From: Klenkia taihuensis | GTDB lineage: Bacteria > Actinomycetota > Actinomycetes > Mycobacteriales > Geodermatophilaceae | Direction of reading: 5' to 3' | NCBI RefSeq assembly: GCF_900112525.1 | Contig: NZ_FOMD01000002.1 | Location: 1 to 64,000 of the forward strand | Length of the DNA: 64,000 bases | In this document: in pieces, positions 50,659-60,498 of the stretch | Layout of the letters: each line of letters opens with the position of its first letter | How positions within the stretch are numbered: position 1 is the stretch's first letter | The notes under the pieces: model-generated | What the model was told of the DNA's origin: nothing | Database searches by the model: none | What the model saw: the letters and a program-made list of their open reading frames with translations, nothing else | Translations under genes and position numbers: made by a program

Positions 50659-51068
50659 GGTGGCGGTGGCTGTTCGTCGTCCCCGGCCTGGCGGCCGTGG
50701 CCTACGGCGCCCACGGCCTGTGGACGTCGCTGAGCGGCGAGGCGCTGACCAGCTGGGCGATCTGGATGCTCGGCGGCGCGCTGCTGCACGACCTGGTGGT
50801 CGCGCCCGTCTGGATCGGGCTGGGCTGGCTGGCCGCCCGCACCCTGCCCCGCCCGGCCCGCGCCCCCGTGGTGGTCGGGGCGGCCACCAGCGCAGCGGTC
50901 GCCCTGGTCGCGCTGCCCTTCGTGCTCGGCTTCGGCGGCGACGAGGGCGACACCTCGTTCCTGCCGCGCGACTACGGCACCACCCTGCTGGTCGTGGTCG
51001 GCGTCGTGCTGGCCGTCTCCGTCGCCTGGGCCGCCGTCCGGGTTCAGCGGGCGCGCGACTCCGCGTAG
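50655..51068 (+). CDS. Small membrane protein downstream of molybdopterin oxidoreductase
   Basis: A 137-residue protein with four hydrophobic helices (about 3-20, 35-58, 72-90, 108-128). No family recognised. GTG 50655 overlaps the oxidoreductase stop (GTGA), so it may be a membrane subunit of that enzyme. Its last 25 bp overlap the convergent SRPBCC gene. Confidence 0.7.
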   Translation: MRWRWLFVVPGLAAVAYGAHGLWTSLSGEALTSWAIWMLGGALLHDLVVAPVWIGLGWLAARTLPRPARAPVVVGAATSAAVALVALPFVLGFGGDEGDTSFLPRDYGTTLLVVVGVVLAVSVAWAAVRVQRARDSA

Positions 51069-51505
51069 CGGGAGAACCGCTTCAGCGACAGCCGCACCCC
51101 GGCCACGAACCCGGGCTTCACCAACGGCCAGCCCAGCCGGCCGAGGGCGCCCAGCGGCAGGTCCAGGGTCTCCACCCACACGAAGGTCGAGCCCCCACCC
51201 GGTCGCTCGCGCACCTGGAAGCTGCCGGTGCCGCGGACCACCCGGCCGGTGTGCCGCACGTCCACCACGTTCGGCGGGTCCCAGCCGGTGATGGTCATCC
51301 GGTCCAGCACACCGAGCCGGCGCCCGCCGGGCAGCGGCAGGCCGGTGACCGCCTCGATCCGGCCACCCACCTCCTGCGCGGGCCCGTCGACGGTGCGGAC
51401 GTCGGTGAGCAGCATCCACTCGCCCTGGGTCGTCCAGTCGACCAGCGCGGCGAACACCTGCTCCCGCGGGGCGTCGACGTCCACGGTCTCGACCAGCTCA
51501 GGCAC
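51044..51505 (-). CDS. SRPBCC family protein (polyketide cyclase/dehydrase-like)
   Basis: A 153-residue helix-grip protein: ETVDVDAPREQVFAALVDWTTQGEWM is the typical N-terminal strand/helix, followed by beta strands (FVWVETLDLPLG) and the C-terminal ligand-cavity helix. No catalytic motif. GTG 51505 overlaps the preceding DivIVA-like gene by 8 bp, last in the dapE-LOG operon. Confidence 0.85.
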   Translation of the reverse strand: MPELVETVDVDAPREQVFAALVDWTTQGEWMLLTDVRTVDGPAQEVGGRIEAVTGLPLPGGRRLGVLDRMTITGWDPPNVVDVRHTGRVVRGTGSFQVRERPGGGSTFVWVETLDLPLGALGRLGWPLVKPGFVAGVRLSLKRFSRYAESRAR

Positions 51506-51851
51506 CCGGGTCCTCCTCGTCGGTCACAGCACGGTCCACCACGGCAGGGTCCTCCCGCGGCTGCGCGGCGCGCAGCTGCGCGATCTCGACGTCGCGCTCG
51601 TCGATGGTCTGCGCCAACTGGTCCAGCAGCCAGTCGACCTCGGTCATCCGGTAGCCCCGGACGGTCACCGAGACCTGCAGCGCGCGGACGTCGTCGCCGG
51701 TGACCGGCCGGTCGTCGGGCAGCTCGACCGGTGAGCGGTCCAGCTCCGCGGGCGGCTGGGTCTCCCCGCGGCCGAGCAGCAGCGAGGCGCCGAGGAACAG
51801 CAGCCCGCCCACCAGCACCAGGCCGACGACGAAGACGACGAACGTCAGCAC
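51498..51851 (-). CDS. DivIVA-domain membrane protein
   Basis: A 117-residue protein with an N-terminal helix (FVVFVVGLVLVGGLLFLGASLLLG) and a short DivIVA-like segment VTVRGYRMTEVDWLLDQLAQTIDERDVEIAQLR, the region that forms a coiled coil in Wag31/DivIVA. An orthologous short DivIVA-domain gene (Rv1209) sits in the same neighbourhood in mycobacteria. A possible role at curved membranes is inference. GTG 51851, four bases from the LOG gene stop. Confidence 0.82.
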   Translation of the reverse strand: MLTFVVFVVGLVLVGGLLFLGASLLLGRGETQPPAELDRSPVELPDDRPVTGDDVRALQVSVTVRGYRMTEVDWLLDQLAQTIDERDVEIAQLRAAQPREDPAVVDRAVTDEEDPGA

Positions 51852-51855
51852 CGGG

Positions 51856-52658
<803 letters not shown>

Positions 52659-52662
<4 letters not shown>

Positions 52663-53792
52663 GCCGTGTCCCCCGTGGTCGTGGTCGTGCCGGTCAGGTA
52701 GGCGACGAGGGCGTCCTCGGCGGGCTGCAGCCGGTCGACCCGCACGTGCTCGCCGCGCTGGTGCGCCTGGTTCGGGTCACCGGGACCGTAGTTGACCGCC
52801 GGGATCCCGAAGGCGGCGAACCGCGCGACGTCGGTCCAGCCGAGCTTGGCCCGGGCCGGCGTCCCGACGGCGGCGACGAACGCGGCGGCCGCGGGCTCGG
52901 ACAGCCCGGGCAGCGCGCCGCCGGACATGTCGGTGACCTCGAGGGTCACGCCGGCCGCCAGCGCGTCGGCGAACACCTCGCGCACGTGCGCCTCGGCGGC
53001 GTCCTCGTCGCGGTCGGGCGCGAACCGGAAGTTCACGGTCACCCGGCACTCGTCGGGGACGACGTTGCCGGCCACCCCGCCCTCGATCCGCACCGCGTTC
53101 AGGCCCTCGCGGAAGTGCAGGCCGTCGATCTCGACCTCGCGCGCCCGGTAGGCCTCCAGCACCCCGAGGATCGACGCGGCGCCGTGGACCGCGTTGCGGC
53201 CCAGCCACGACCGCGCGCTGTGCGCCCGCTCGCCCGGGACGGTGAGGACGACCCGCATGGTGCCCTGGCAGCCGCCCTCGACACCGCCGTCGGTGGGCTC
53301 GAGCAGGATCGCGAGGTCGCCGTACAGCCAGCCGCGCAGCTCGCGGGCGACCCGGCCGAGGCCGTTCCTGACCGCCTCGACCTCCTCGTTGTCGTAGAAC
53401 ACGAAGGTCAGGTCGTGCGCCGGCTGCGCGCCGGGGACGCCGAACATCCCGGCCACCCGCAGCATCAGCGCGTCACCGGCCTTCATGTCGCTGGTGCCGC
53501 AGCCGTACAGCCGCTCCTCGCCGTCCACGACCTCCAGCCGGCTGGGCACGTTGTCGGCGACCGGCACGGTGTCCAGGTGCCCGGCGAGCACCACCCGGGT
53601 GTCCCGGCCGAGGTCGGTGCGGGCCAGCACGCAGTTGCCGATCCGCACGACCTCCAGCCCACCCAGGCCGCGCAGCGCGGCCTCGACCGCGTCGGCCAGC
53701 GGCTCCTCGGTGCCGGAGACGGACGGGACGTCGACCAGGGCCCGGGTGAGGGTGAGGACGTCGGCGGTCAGGTCGAGGGCCGGAACGGTCAC
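52659..53792 (-). CDS. dapE: Succinyl-diaminopimelate desuccinylase
   Basis: A 377-residue M20 di-zinc hydrolase of the lysine/diaminopimelate pathway, releasing succinate from N-succinyl-LL-DAP. Motifs: [10 protein letters not shown] (zinc His and catalytic Asp), [13 protein letters not shown] (bridging Asp), [12 protein letters not shown] (catalytic Glu pair), [19 protein letters not shown] 53792 with TAGGCT 7 nt upstream fits a leaderless start; a longer frame is open but unlikely. Divergent from dapD. Confidence 0.94.
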
Positions 53793-53827
53793 GGCCCGCA
53801 GCCTACGGTCGCCTACCCTCGGCTCCC
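53793..53827. promoter_or_regulatory. Face-to-face leaderless promoters of dapE and dapD
   Basis: Minus strand TAGGCT (53800-53805) is 7 nt from GTG 53792; plus strand TACCCT (53814-53819) is 8 nt from GTG 53828. The gap is only 35 bp. Confidence 0.55.
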
Positions 53828-54808
53828 GTGACTGCTGCACCCACCGCTGCCGGCGCCACCGCCGTCGGACTGGCCACCGTGACCACCGCCGGCACCGTCC
53901 TGGACACCTGGTTCCCCTCCCCCGCCCTCGGCGAGGTGGGCACCACGGGCACCGAGCGGCTCGGGACGCTGGAGCTCGAGGGCGAGCTCGGCCCGGACTT
54001 CGGCTCCCTGGTGCGCACCGACGACGCCCGCGGCGTCGAGGTGGTCGGGGTGCGGACGACGATCGCCGACCTGTCCGCCGCGCCGGTGGACGCCCACGAC
54101 GTCTACCTGCGGCTGCACCTGCTCTCGCACCGCCTGGTCCGCCCCCACGGGCTCAACCTGGACGGCCAGTTCGGCCTGCTGACCAACGTCGCCTGGACGA
54201 CGGCCGGCCCGGTGGAGGCCGCGGACTGGACGCCGGTGCGGGCGGCCAAGGTGCGCGCCGCGCACGGCCACGTGACCGTCACCCACGTCGACAAGTTCCC
54301 GCGGATGGTCGACTACGTCCTCCCGTCGGGCGTGCGCATCGGCGACGCCGACCGGGTGCGGCTGGGCGCGCACCTGGCCGAGGGCACCACGGTCATGCAC
54401 GAGGGCTTCGTCAACTTCAACGCCGGCACCCTGGGCCCCTCGATGGTCGAGGGCCGCATCTCCGCCGGCGTCGTGGTGGGTGCGGACTCCGACATCGGCG
54501 GCGGCGCCTCGATCATGGGCACGCTGTCCGGCGGCGGGAAGCAGGTCGTGTCGATCGGCTCGGGCTGCCTGCTCGGCGCCAACGCCGGCATCGGCATCTC
54601 CCTCGGCGACCGGTCCGTCGTCGAGGCCGGCTGCTACGTCACCGCCGGCGCCCGGATCACCCTGCCCGACGGCTCGGTGGTCAAGGCGCTGGAGCTGTCC
54701 GGCCGGCCCGGCCTGCTGTTCCGGCGCAACTCGGTGTCCGGTGCGCTGGAGGCGGTGCCCCGCGACGGCGACTGGGGTGCGCTGAACGCCGCGCTGCACG
54801 CCAACTAG
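53828..54808 (+). CDS. dapD: Tetrahydrodipicolinate N-succinyltransferase
   Basis: A 326-residue actinobacterial-type DapD, which adds succinyl from succinyl-CoA to tetrahydrodipicolinate. After an alpha/beta N-terminal domain, the left-handed beta-helix is seen in repeats such as [46 protein letters not shown] and [30 protein letters not shown]. tuberculosis Rv1201c has the same form. GTG 53828 fits a leaderless start. Confidence 0.95.
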   Translation: MTAAPTAAGATAVGLATVTTAGTVLDTWFPSPALGEVGTTGTERLGTLELEGELGPDFGSLVRTDDARGVEVVGVRTTIADLSAAPVDAHDVYLRLHLLSHRLVRPHGLNLDGQFGLLTNVAWTTAGPVEAADWTPVRAAKVRAAHGHVTVTHVDKFPRMVDYVLPSGVRIGDADRVRLGAHLAEGTTVMHEGFVNFNAGTLGPSMVEGRISAGVVVGADSDIGGGASIMGTLSGGGKQVVSIGSGCLLGANAGIGISLGDRSVVEAGCYVTAGARITLPDGSVVKALELSGRPGLLFRRNSVSGALEAVPRDGDWGALNAALHAN

Positions 54809-54812
54809 CGGC

Positions 54813-55913
54813 TCAGGTCAGCCCGGCGGGCTCCGCGGGCGGGGTGGTCAGGTGCTCCAGGAGGGCGACGACGAACTCCTGCGGCCGCTCCACGTGGGGT
54901 GAGTGGCCGACCCCGGGCAGCACGACCTCGCGGTAGGAGCCGCCGCTGGCGGCGTAGCGGTCGAGCACGGTGCGGGTCTGGGTGACCATCGGCTGCGGCG
55001 GGAACGCGTCGCCACCCGGCCACCCGGGCACCGCGCCGATCGAGCCCAGGAACGCCAGGTCGAAGGCCGACGTGTCGCTGACGACCTGGTCGGCGTCGCC
55101 GCGGACCCACAGCACCGGCGGCTTCACCGGCAGCTCGGTGATGCCCGAGAGGTCCATGACCGTCGGGGCCATCGTGTTGAGCACGCCCCGCCTGCCCGGC
55201 GCCGCCCCGGGCCAGGCGTCCACCGCGACGACGTCCCCGGGGTAGTGGTCCTCGCCGGTGCGGGTGGTGAGCATCGAGGCCACGAAGACGTCCTCGAGCT
55301 GCTGGTCCACCGGCAGGCTGCCCGGCGCCACGTAGAAGGCCCGGAAGATCGACCGCGGGCTGGTGGGTGCCTCGGCGCTCGTGTCGCCGGCGGCGAGCGC
55401 GGCCACGAAGTCCGGGTTGGCCCCGCCCGCCCCGGCGCCGGTGCCGTCGGGGTGCACCGGGTGGCCGTCGGCCCCCGCCGTCCCGCCGAACCCGAACGGC
55501 GACACCGGCGCCACGAGCGTCACCGAGGCGACCCGCTCCGCGTGGTCGAGCAGGTGCTGCAGCGCCACGCCGCCGCCCATGCTCCAGCCGACCAGGTGCA
55601 CCCGGTCGGCGCCGAGCGCGGTGACCAGGGCGTCGAGGTCGTCGGACCAGTCGCGCACGCCGCGGGTGGCGTCGACCGGGGCGGGGTCGGTGCCGCCGAA
55701 GCCGCGCAGGTCGACCGCGAGCACCCGCCACGGCCCCTCCAGCGCCAGCAGCGGCTGCTGCCAGAACAGCGCGGAGCTGACGTTGCCGTGCACCAGCAGC
55801 ACCACCTCGCCGCCCCCGCGGGGGTCGACGTCCTCGCGGTGCAGCACCTGCTGGGTCAGCCGGCCGGTCTCGACCCTGGTGGCGCGGACTCCGGGCAGCA
55901 GGTGGTCGGTCAC
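54813..55913 (-). CDS. Alpha/beta-fold hydrolase
   Basis: A 366-residue alpha/beta hydrolase: oxyanion loop LLVHGNVSSALFWQQ, strand GFGGTDP, nucleophile elbow VGWSMGGG (Ser), acid candidate in WVRGDADQVV, and His in LPGVGHSPHVERP. It is longer than most (a ~70-residue cap holds GADGHPVHPDGTGAGAGG). GTG 55913 with TAGCCT 7 nt upstream. Substrate unknown; it sits apart from the dap genes. Confidence 0.88.
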   Translation of the reverse strand: MTDHLLPGVRATRVETGRLTQQVLHREDVDPRGGGEVVLLVHGNVSSALFWQQPLLALEGPWRVLAVDLRGFGGTDPAPVDATRGVRDWSDDLDALVTALGADRVHLVGWSMGGGVALQHLLDHAERVASVTLVAPVSPFGFGGTAGADGHPVHPDGTGAGAGGANPDFVAALAAGDTSAEAPTSPRSIFRAFYVAPGSLPVDQQLEDVFVASMLTTRTGEDHYPGDVVAVDAWPGAAPGRRGVLNTMAPTVMDLSGITELPVKPPVLWVRGDADQVVSDTSAFDLAFLGSIGAVPGWPGGDAFPPQPMVTQTRTVLDRYAASGGSYREVVLPGVGHSPHVERPQEFVVALLEHLTTPPAEPAGLT

Positions 55914-55983
55914 GGCGCAGAGGCTAGCCAGCACCGTCGTGTCCGGACAGGTCATCGCGCGCGGGCCGCCTACCCTGGGTTCG
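55914..55983. promoter_or_regulatory. Divergent leaderless promoters 55913 / 55984
   Basis: Minus strand TAGCCT (55921-55926) is 7 nt from GTG 55913; plus strand TACCCT (55971-55976) is 7 nt from GTG 55984. Confidence 0.5.
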
Positions 55984-56865
55984 GTGACCAGCGCACGGCC
56001 GGCGGCCCGCCCGCGCCCGCGCCCCCGCCCGCCCGTGCGGCGGCGGAAGAAGCGCGCCGGGCGGATGGCCGGGCTGTGGGCGCCGCTCCTGGTCGTCGTG
56101 GTCGCCGTCGTCGGGCTGTCCTGGGACACCGACAGCCAGGGGGTGCCGCCGGTGGCCGGTCGCTGCACGGTCGCGGGCTCCGCGCTGACCGTCACGAACG
56201 AGCAGGCGGCCAACGCGGCCACCATCGCCGCCGTCGCCCGCAGCCGCGGGCTGCCCGAGCGGGCCACCGTGGTCGCGCTGGCCACCGCGCAGCAGGAGTC
56301 GCGACTGCGCAACCTGGCCTACGGCGACCGCGACTCCCTGGGCCTGTTCCAGCAGCGGCCCTCGCAGGGCTGGGGCTCCCCGGAGCAGGTGCAGGACCCG
56401 GTCTACGCGACCGGGAAGTTCCTCGACGGCCTGGTCCAGGTCCCCGGCTGGGAGACCGGCCGGCTGACCGAGGTGGCGCAGGAGGTCCAGCGCAGCGGCT
56501 TCCCCGAGGCCTACCAGCAGTGGGAGGAGATGGGCACCGTCCTGGCCGGCGCCCTGCTCGGGACGGGCCCGGCGGCGCTGTCGTGCACCTACTCGCCCCC
56601 GCAGGCGGCCGGGCCGGTCGACGACCGCGCGGCCGCGGTCGCCGAGGTGGTGCGCCGGGAGGCCGGGTCGCCGACCGTGCAGCCCGGCGGGGTGGTGGCG
56701 GTGGGCGTCACCGGCTGGCCCGAGGTCACCTGGGCGGTCGCGCACGCGCAGAACCTGCAGCTGTCCGAGGTCCGCTACACGAACTGGCGCTGGACGCCGA
56801 CCGACGGCTGGGCGCAGGACGCCGAGGACGTCGGCGCGGTGCTGCGGCTGCAGCTGGCGGTCTAG
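55984..56865 (+). CDS. Membrane-anchored lysozyme-like protein
   Basis: A 293-residue protein with an Arg/Pro-rich cytosolic tail, one helix (about 28-48) and an outside domain with ATVVALATAQQESRLRNLAYGDRDSLGLFQQRPSQGWG, similar to the helical core of soluble lytic transglycosylases, where the Glu in QQESRL would be catalytic. This resemblance suggests cell-wall cleavage but the domain is poorly characterised. GTG 55984 fits a leaderless start. It overlaps dapC by four bases at the 3' end. Confidence 0.78.
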   Translation: MTSARPAARPRPRPRPPVRRRKKRAGRMAGLWAPLLVVVVAVVGLSWDTDSQGVPPVAGRCTVAGSALTVTNEQAANAATIAAVARSRGLPERATVVALATAQQESRLRNLAYGDRDSLGLFQQRPSQGWGSPEQVQDPVYATGKFLDGLVQVPGWETGRLTEVAQEVQRSGFPEAYQQWEEMGTVLAGALLGTGPAALSCTYSPPQAAGPVDDRAAAVAEVVRREAGSPTVQPGGVVAVGVTGWPEVTWAVAHAQNLQLSEVRYTNWRWTPTDGWAQDAEDVGAVLRLQLAV

Positions 56866-57989
56866 GAGCCCAGCCGCGCGACGGCGGCGTCGACGCGCTC
56901 GTCGGTGGCGGTGAGCGCCATGCGCACGTGCCGCTCCCCCGCCGGGCCGTAGAACGACCCCGGGGCGACGACGACGCCGAGGTCGGCCAGCCGGTCGACG
57001 GTGGTCCAGCAGTCCTCGTCGCGGGTGACCCACAGGTAGAGCCCGGCCTCGGAGTGCTCGACGCGCCCGCCCCAGGCCTCGACCGCGGCGCGCAGCCGCT
57101 GCCGGCGGGCGCCGTAGCGGGAGCGGGCGAGCTCGACGTGCTCGTCGTCGTCCAGGGCCGCGGCCATGGCGGCCTGCACCGGGCCGGGCACCAGCAGGCC
57201 CAGGTGCCGGCGGGCCTCCCAGACCCGGGCGACCAGCGCCGGGTCGCCGGACAGCAGCCCGGCCCGGTAGCCCGCGGCGGTGGACTGCTTGGACAGCGAG
57301 TGCACCGCGAGCAGCCCGTCGTGGGTGCCGCCGGCGATCGACGGGTGCAGCACGGAGGTGGGGGTGACGTCCCAGCCCAGCTCGACGTAGCACTCGTCGG
57401 CGACCACGGGCACGCCGCGCTCGCGGCCCCACGCCACCCAGGCGCGCAGCTGCTCGGGCGACAGCACCCGGCCGTGCGGGTTGCCCGGGGAGTTCAGCCA
57501 GACCAGCACCGGGTCGGCGACGTCGGCGGGCGGCGTGTCGCTGCGCAGCACCGCCAGCCCGGCGACGACGGCGCCCACCTCGTAGGTGGGGTAGGCGACC
57601 TCGGGGATCACGACGGTGCCCGGGTGGGATCCGGGGTCGGGGCCGGAAGCACCGTGCAGGCCCAGCAGCGTCGGCAGCAGCGCGACGAGCTCCTTGGACC
57701 CGACGGTCGGGACCACCGACGGGACGGCGCCCAGCGGGTCGGCCAGGGTCACGCCCAGCCGGCGGGACAGCCAGCCGGCCGCGGCGGTGCGCAGGTCAGC
57801 GGTGCCCAGCGCGGTCGGGTAGCCGGGGGCGTCGGCGGCGTCGGCCAGCGCCGTCCGCAGCACGTCGGGCGTGGGGTCGACCGGTGTGCCGATCGACAGG
57901 TCGACCGTGCCCCCCGGGTGCTCCGCGGCCCGCGCGCGGGCCGGCCGGAGCGAGTCCCAGGGGAAGTCCGGCAGCGAGCGGGAGGTCAC
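56862..57989 (-). CDS. dapC: N-succinyldiaminopimelate aminotransferase
   Basis: A 375-residue fold-type-I PLP aminotransferase of the actinobacterial DapC family. LSIGTPVDPTPDVLRTAL at the N-terminus, WLNSPGNPHGRVLS, VADECYVELGW and the PLP lysine in VHSLSKQSTAAGYRAGLL (S-x-S-K motif). It makes N-succinyl-LL-DAP, the substrate of the nearby dapE. GTG 57989 overlaps the ferredoxin stop (GTGA), the same fdx-dapC pairing as mycobacteria (Rv1177-Rv1178). Confidence 0.94.
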   Translation of the reverse strand: MTSRSLPDFPWDSLRPARARAAEHPGGTVDLSIGTPVDPTPDVLRTALADAADAPGYPTALGTADLRTAAAGWLSRRLGVTLADPLGAVPSVVPTVGSKELVALLPTLLGLHGASGPDPGSHPGTVVIPEVAYPTYEVGAVVAGLAVLRSDTPPADVADPVLVWLNSPGNPHGRVLSPEQLRAWVAWGRERGVPVVADECYVELGWDVTPTSVLHPSIAGGTHDGLLAVHSLSKQSTAAGYRAGLLSGDPALVARVWEARRHLGLLVPGPVQAAMAAALDDDEHVELARSRYGARRQRLRAAVEAWGGRVEHSEAGLYLWVTRDEDCWTTVDRLADLGVVVAPGSFYGPAGERHVRMALTATDERVDAAVARLGS

Positions 57990-58306
57990 TCCCCCTGCGG
58001 CGGCAGGGCCGCGACCAGCGGGTGGTCCTTGCCGACCTTGCCGGTGCGGGCCGCGCCACCGGGGCTGCCGAGCTCGGAGAAGAACTCCACGTTGGCGTTG
58101 TAGAAGTCCTTCCACTTGTCCGGGACGTCGTCCTCGTAGTAGATGGCCTCGACCGGGCAGACCGGCTCGCAGGCGCCGCAGTCCACGCACTCGTCGGGGT
58201 GGATGTAGAGCATCCGGTCGCCCTCGTAGATGCAGTCCACCGGGCACTCGTCGATGCACGCCTTGTCGAGGACGTCGACGCATGCCTGGGTGATGACGTA
58301 GGTCAC
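57986..58306 (-). CDS. fdxA: 7Fe ferredoxin
   Basis: A 106-residue ferredoxin with cysteines at 9, 17, 21, 25, 40, 43, 46 and 50 (ACIDECPVDCIYEGD and CVDCGACEPVCPVEAIYYEDD), the pattern of seven-iron ferredoxins with one 3Fe-4S and one 4Fe-4S cluster. The C-terminal ~45 residues are the usual extension. GTG 58306 has GGAGGG 6 nt upstream. It donates low-potential electrons; the partner is not clear from context. Confidence 0.96.
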   Translation of the reverse strand: MTYVITQACVDVLDKACIDECPVDCIYEGDRMLYIHPDECVDCGACEPVCPVEAIYYEDDVPDKWKDFYNANVEFFSELGSPGGAARTGKVGKDHPLVAALPPQGE

Positions 58307-58426
58307 GAGGGTCCCTCCGGGGTACGAACCACAGCAGTCCGGTGCGGGCACCAGTATGGAACCGGGAGCCGGGAGCAGCGAGGCCAGGGTCGCCTCACCC
58401 ACCCCGGCGGGTCAGCAGGAGGAAGC

Positions 58427-59206
58427 GTGGGTCAGCGCCGCAGCCCGCTCGACGTCGTCGAGCTCGAACTGCTGGCCGCCCGCGGCTGGCGCGGCACCGA
58501 GACCGAGCCGCTGGGGCAGTGGCTGCTGCGGGCCGGCGGGTCGGGGTTCACCAGCCGCGCGCACTCCGCGCTCGCCGTCGGCGACCCCGGCCGCCCGCTG
58601 CCCGCGGCGGTCGCCGAGGTCGAGGAGTGGTACCGCGCCCGCGGTCTGCGGCCCTGCGTCCAGCTGCCCGGCCGGCAGGCCCGCCCGGCCGACGGCGCGT
58701 TCGCCGCGGCCGGCTGGGCGCGCGACGAGGACACCCTGGTGCTCACCGTCGAGCTGGACGACGAGGAACCGGGCCCCCGCGCGACCGTGCAGCTGGACCC
58801 CGCGCCCGACGAGGAGTGGCTGGCCGCCGCCCGCTCGCACGGCACCCCGCTGCCGGCCGGCGCGCTGCCGGTGCTCACCGGCGCCGACCGGCTGGCCTTC
58901 GCCGCGGTCCGGGGGGACGACGGCGCGGTGCTCGCCGTCGCGCGGGGCGTGCTGACCGACGACTGGCTGGGCATCACCGCCGTGACCGTGGCCGAGCACG
59001 CCCGCCGCGGCGGGCTGGCCACCTCGCTCACCCGGGCGCTGCAGTCGTGGGCGGTCGACGCCGGGGCGCGCTGGTGCTACCTGCAGGTGGTGGGCAGCAA
59101 CGCACCGGCGCGGGCGCTGTACCGCCGGATGGGCTTCATCGAGCACCACCGGTACCACTACCGGCGTCCACCGGCACCGGCTCCGGACGGCGGACGGGCC
59201 GGCTGA
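58427..59206 (+). CDS. GNAT family N-acetyltransferase
   Basis: A 259-residue protein with a C-terminal GNAT domain: the acetyl-CoA loop ITAVTVAEHARRGGLATSLTRAL (RRGGLA is the Q/R-x2-G-x-G/A motif) and [20 protein letters not shown]. The N-terminal half is a second, degenerate GNAT-like unit, as in several actinobacterial two-domain acetyltransferases. GTG 58427 has AGGAGGA at 4-5 nt. Substrate unknown. Its last 71 bp overlap the convergent 59136 gene. Confidence 0.88.
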   Translation: MGQRRSPLDVVELELLAARGWRGTETEPLGQWLLRAGGSGFTSRAHSALAVGDPGRPLPAAVAEVEEWYRARGLRPCVQLPGRQARPADGAFAAAGWARDEDTLVLTVELDDEEPGPRATVQLDPAPDEEWLAAARSHGTPLPAGALPVLTGADRLAFAAVRGDDGAVLAVARGVLTDDWLGITAVTVAEHARRGGLATSLTRALQSWAVDAGARWCYLQVVGSNAPARALYRRMGFIEHHRYHYRRPPAPAPDGGRAG

Positions 59207-59564
59207 GCGCCCGGCCCACCGCGAAGGAGCCGGCGAGCACGCCGAGGAGCAGGAACGCCAGCCCGACCACCTGGGCCGCCGTCGTCTCGCCGGTGATCAC
59301 CAGGTCGCCCTCCGGACGGCGCACCGACGCGCCGACCGCGACCACCAGCCAGACCGCCACGGGGACGACGGCGACCAGCCGCGACCCCGACAGCCGCTGC
59401 GCCCAGGCGACCAGCAGCAGGTTGCCCGCCACGGCGCCGACCACCGACAGCGGGACCGGCACCGGGCCGATGCGCAGCGGCAGCCAGAACACCTCGACGG
59501 CGGCCAGCCAGAAGGCGACCGCGGCGGCCAGCACCGCCCAGCCGAGCGTGCGCACGGCGCTCAC
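59136..59564 (-). CDS. Small four-helix membrane protein
   Basis: A 142-residue hydrophobic protein (helices near 8-28, 38-55, 62-80, 98-118) with a basic Pro/Arg tail. No family recognised. GTG 59564 overlaps the mshB stop (GTGA), so it is co-translated with mshB, as is a similar small membrane gene beside mshB in mycobacteria. Its 3' end overlaps the GNAT gene by 71 bp. Confidence 0.78.
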   Translation of the reverse strand: MSAVRTLGWAVLAAAVAFWLAAVEVFWLPLRIGPVPVPLSVVGAVAGNLLLVAWAQRLSGSRLVAVVPVAVWLVVAVGASVRRPEGDLVITGETTAAQVVGLAFLLLGVLAGSFAVGRALSRPVRRPEPVPVDAGSGTGGAR

Positions 59565-60448
59565 AGGCCCGCGAAGAGGTCGGTCTCCCAGCCGTGCGGC
59601 CCGTCGCCGGGCCCGCGCTCGCCGCGCACCAGCCGGTAGTACTCGGTGGTGAGCACCTCCTGGCCGAGGTTGTTCGACAGCGCGAAGAACTCGCCGTCCA
59701 GGGTCAACTGGGTGGCGTGCGCGGCCATCGCGGCGGCCTTGCGGTCGCGGTGGGCCGCGCCGTCGAGCTCGCAGCTGACGTCGGCGTCCTCGGCGGCGAA
59801 GGGGATCTCGCGGGCGTCGGTGACGCCGTCGTAGCCGGTGTCGGCGGCGGCGAGGGCGTCCAGGCCCTGCTGCAGCACCGAGACCGGCACGCAGGTCCAG
59901 TAGAGCTTGGCCACCTGGTGCGCAGCGCCCAGGTCGGGCCGGTAGCCGGGGTCGGCCGCGGCGTCGGCGGCGGCCATGGTCACCCGGTGCGCCTGGACGT
60001 GGTCGGGGTGGCCGTAGCCGCCGTGCTCGTCGTAGCCGACGACGACCTGCGGGCGGACCTCGCGCAGCACGGCCACCGCGGCCGCGACGGCCTCGTCGAG
60101 GTCGGCGTTCCAGAACGCACGCGGGTGGGCGTTGGCCGGGGTGCCGGCCATCCCCGAGTCCCGCCACCGGCCGGTGCCGCCGAGGAAGCGGTGGTCGGTG
60201 ACGCCCAGGGCCTGCATCGCCCGCTCCAGCTCGACGACCCGGTACCCGCCGAGCTGGTCGGCCTGGTCGGCGGCCAGCCCGGCGAGCTCGGGGACGAGGA
60301 TCTCGCCCTCCTCGCCCAGCGTGCAGGTCAGCAGGGTGACGTGGGCGCCCTCGGCGACGTAGCGCGCCATCGTCGCCCCGTTGTTGATCGACTCGTCGTC
60401 GGGGTGGGCGTGCACGAGCAGCAGTCGACGGTCAGCGGCCGGGGTCAC
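59561..60448 (-). CDS. mshB: Mycothiol deacetylase (GlcNAc-Ins deacetylase)
   Basis: A 295-residue LmbE/PIG-L zinc deacetylase. The metal motif AHPDDE is at 14-19 and [11 protein letters not shown] gives the third ligand; CTLGEEGE and [16 protein letters not shown] are specific to MshB. It removes acetate from GlcNAc-inositol in mycothiol synthesis, a thiol unique to actinobacteria. GTG 60448 has a GATCAT box 6 nt upstream and no Shine-Dalgarno. Confidence 0.94.
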   Translation of the reverse strand: MTPAADRRLLLVHAHPDDESINNGATMARYVAEGAHVTLLTCTLGEEGEILVPELAGLAADQADQLGGYRVVELERAMQALGVTDHRFLGGTGRWRDSGMAGTPANAHPRAFWNADLDEAVAAAVAVLREVRPQVVVGYDEHGGYGHPDHVQAHRVTMAAADAAADPGYRPDLGAAHQVAKLYWTCVPVSVLQQGLDALAAADTGYDGVTDAREIPFAAEDADVSCELDGAAHRDRKAAAMAAHATQLTLDGEFFALSNNLGQEVLTTEYYRLVRGERGPGDGPHGWETDLFAGL

Positions 60449-60460
60449 CGGGCCATGATC
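60449..60460 (-). promoter_or_regulatory. Possible leaderless -10 box of mshB
   Basis: GATCAT (minus strand, 60455-60460) ends 6 nt before GTG 60448; weaker than TANNNT boxes because the first base is G. Confidence 0.3.
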
Positions 60461-60466
60461 CCCGAG

Positions 60467-60494
60467 CGGGGGCCCGGCGGTCGCCGGGCCCCCG
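60467..60494 (-). terminator. Hairpin terminator after opp operon
   Basis: A perfect 13-bp inverted repeat (arms 60467-60479 and 60482-60494, core CGGGGGCCCGGCG) lies 4 bp after the last stop of the peptide importer operon on the minus strand. The nominal loop is two bases, so the top pairs must open. Confidence 0.65.
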
Positions 60495-60498
60495 TCCC

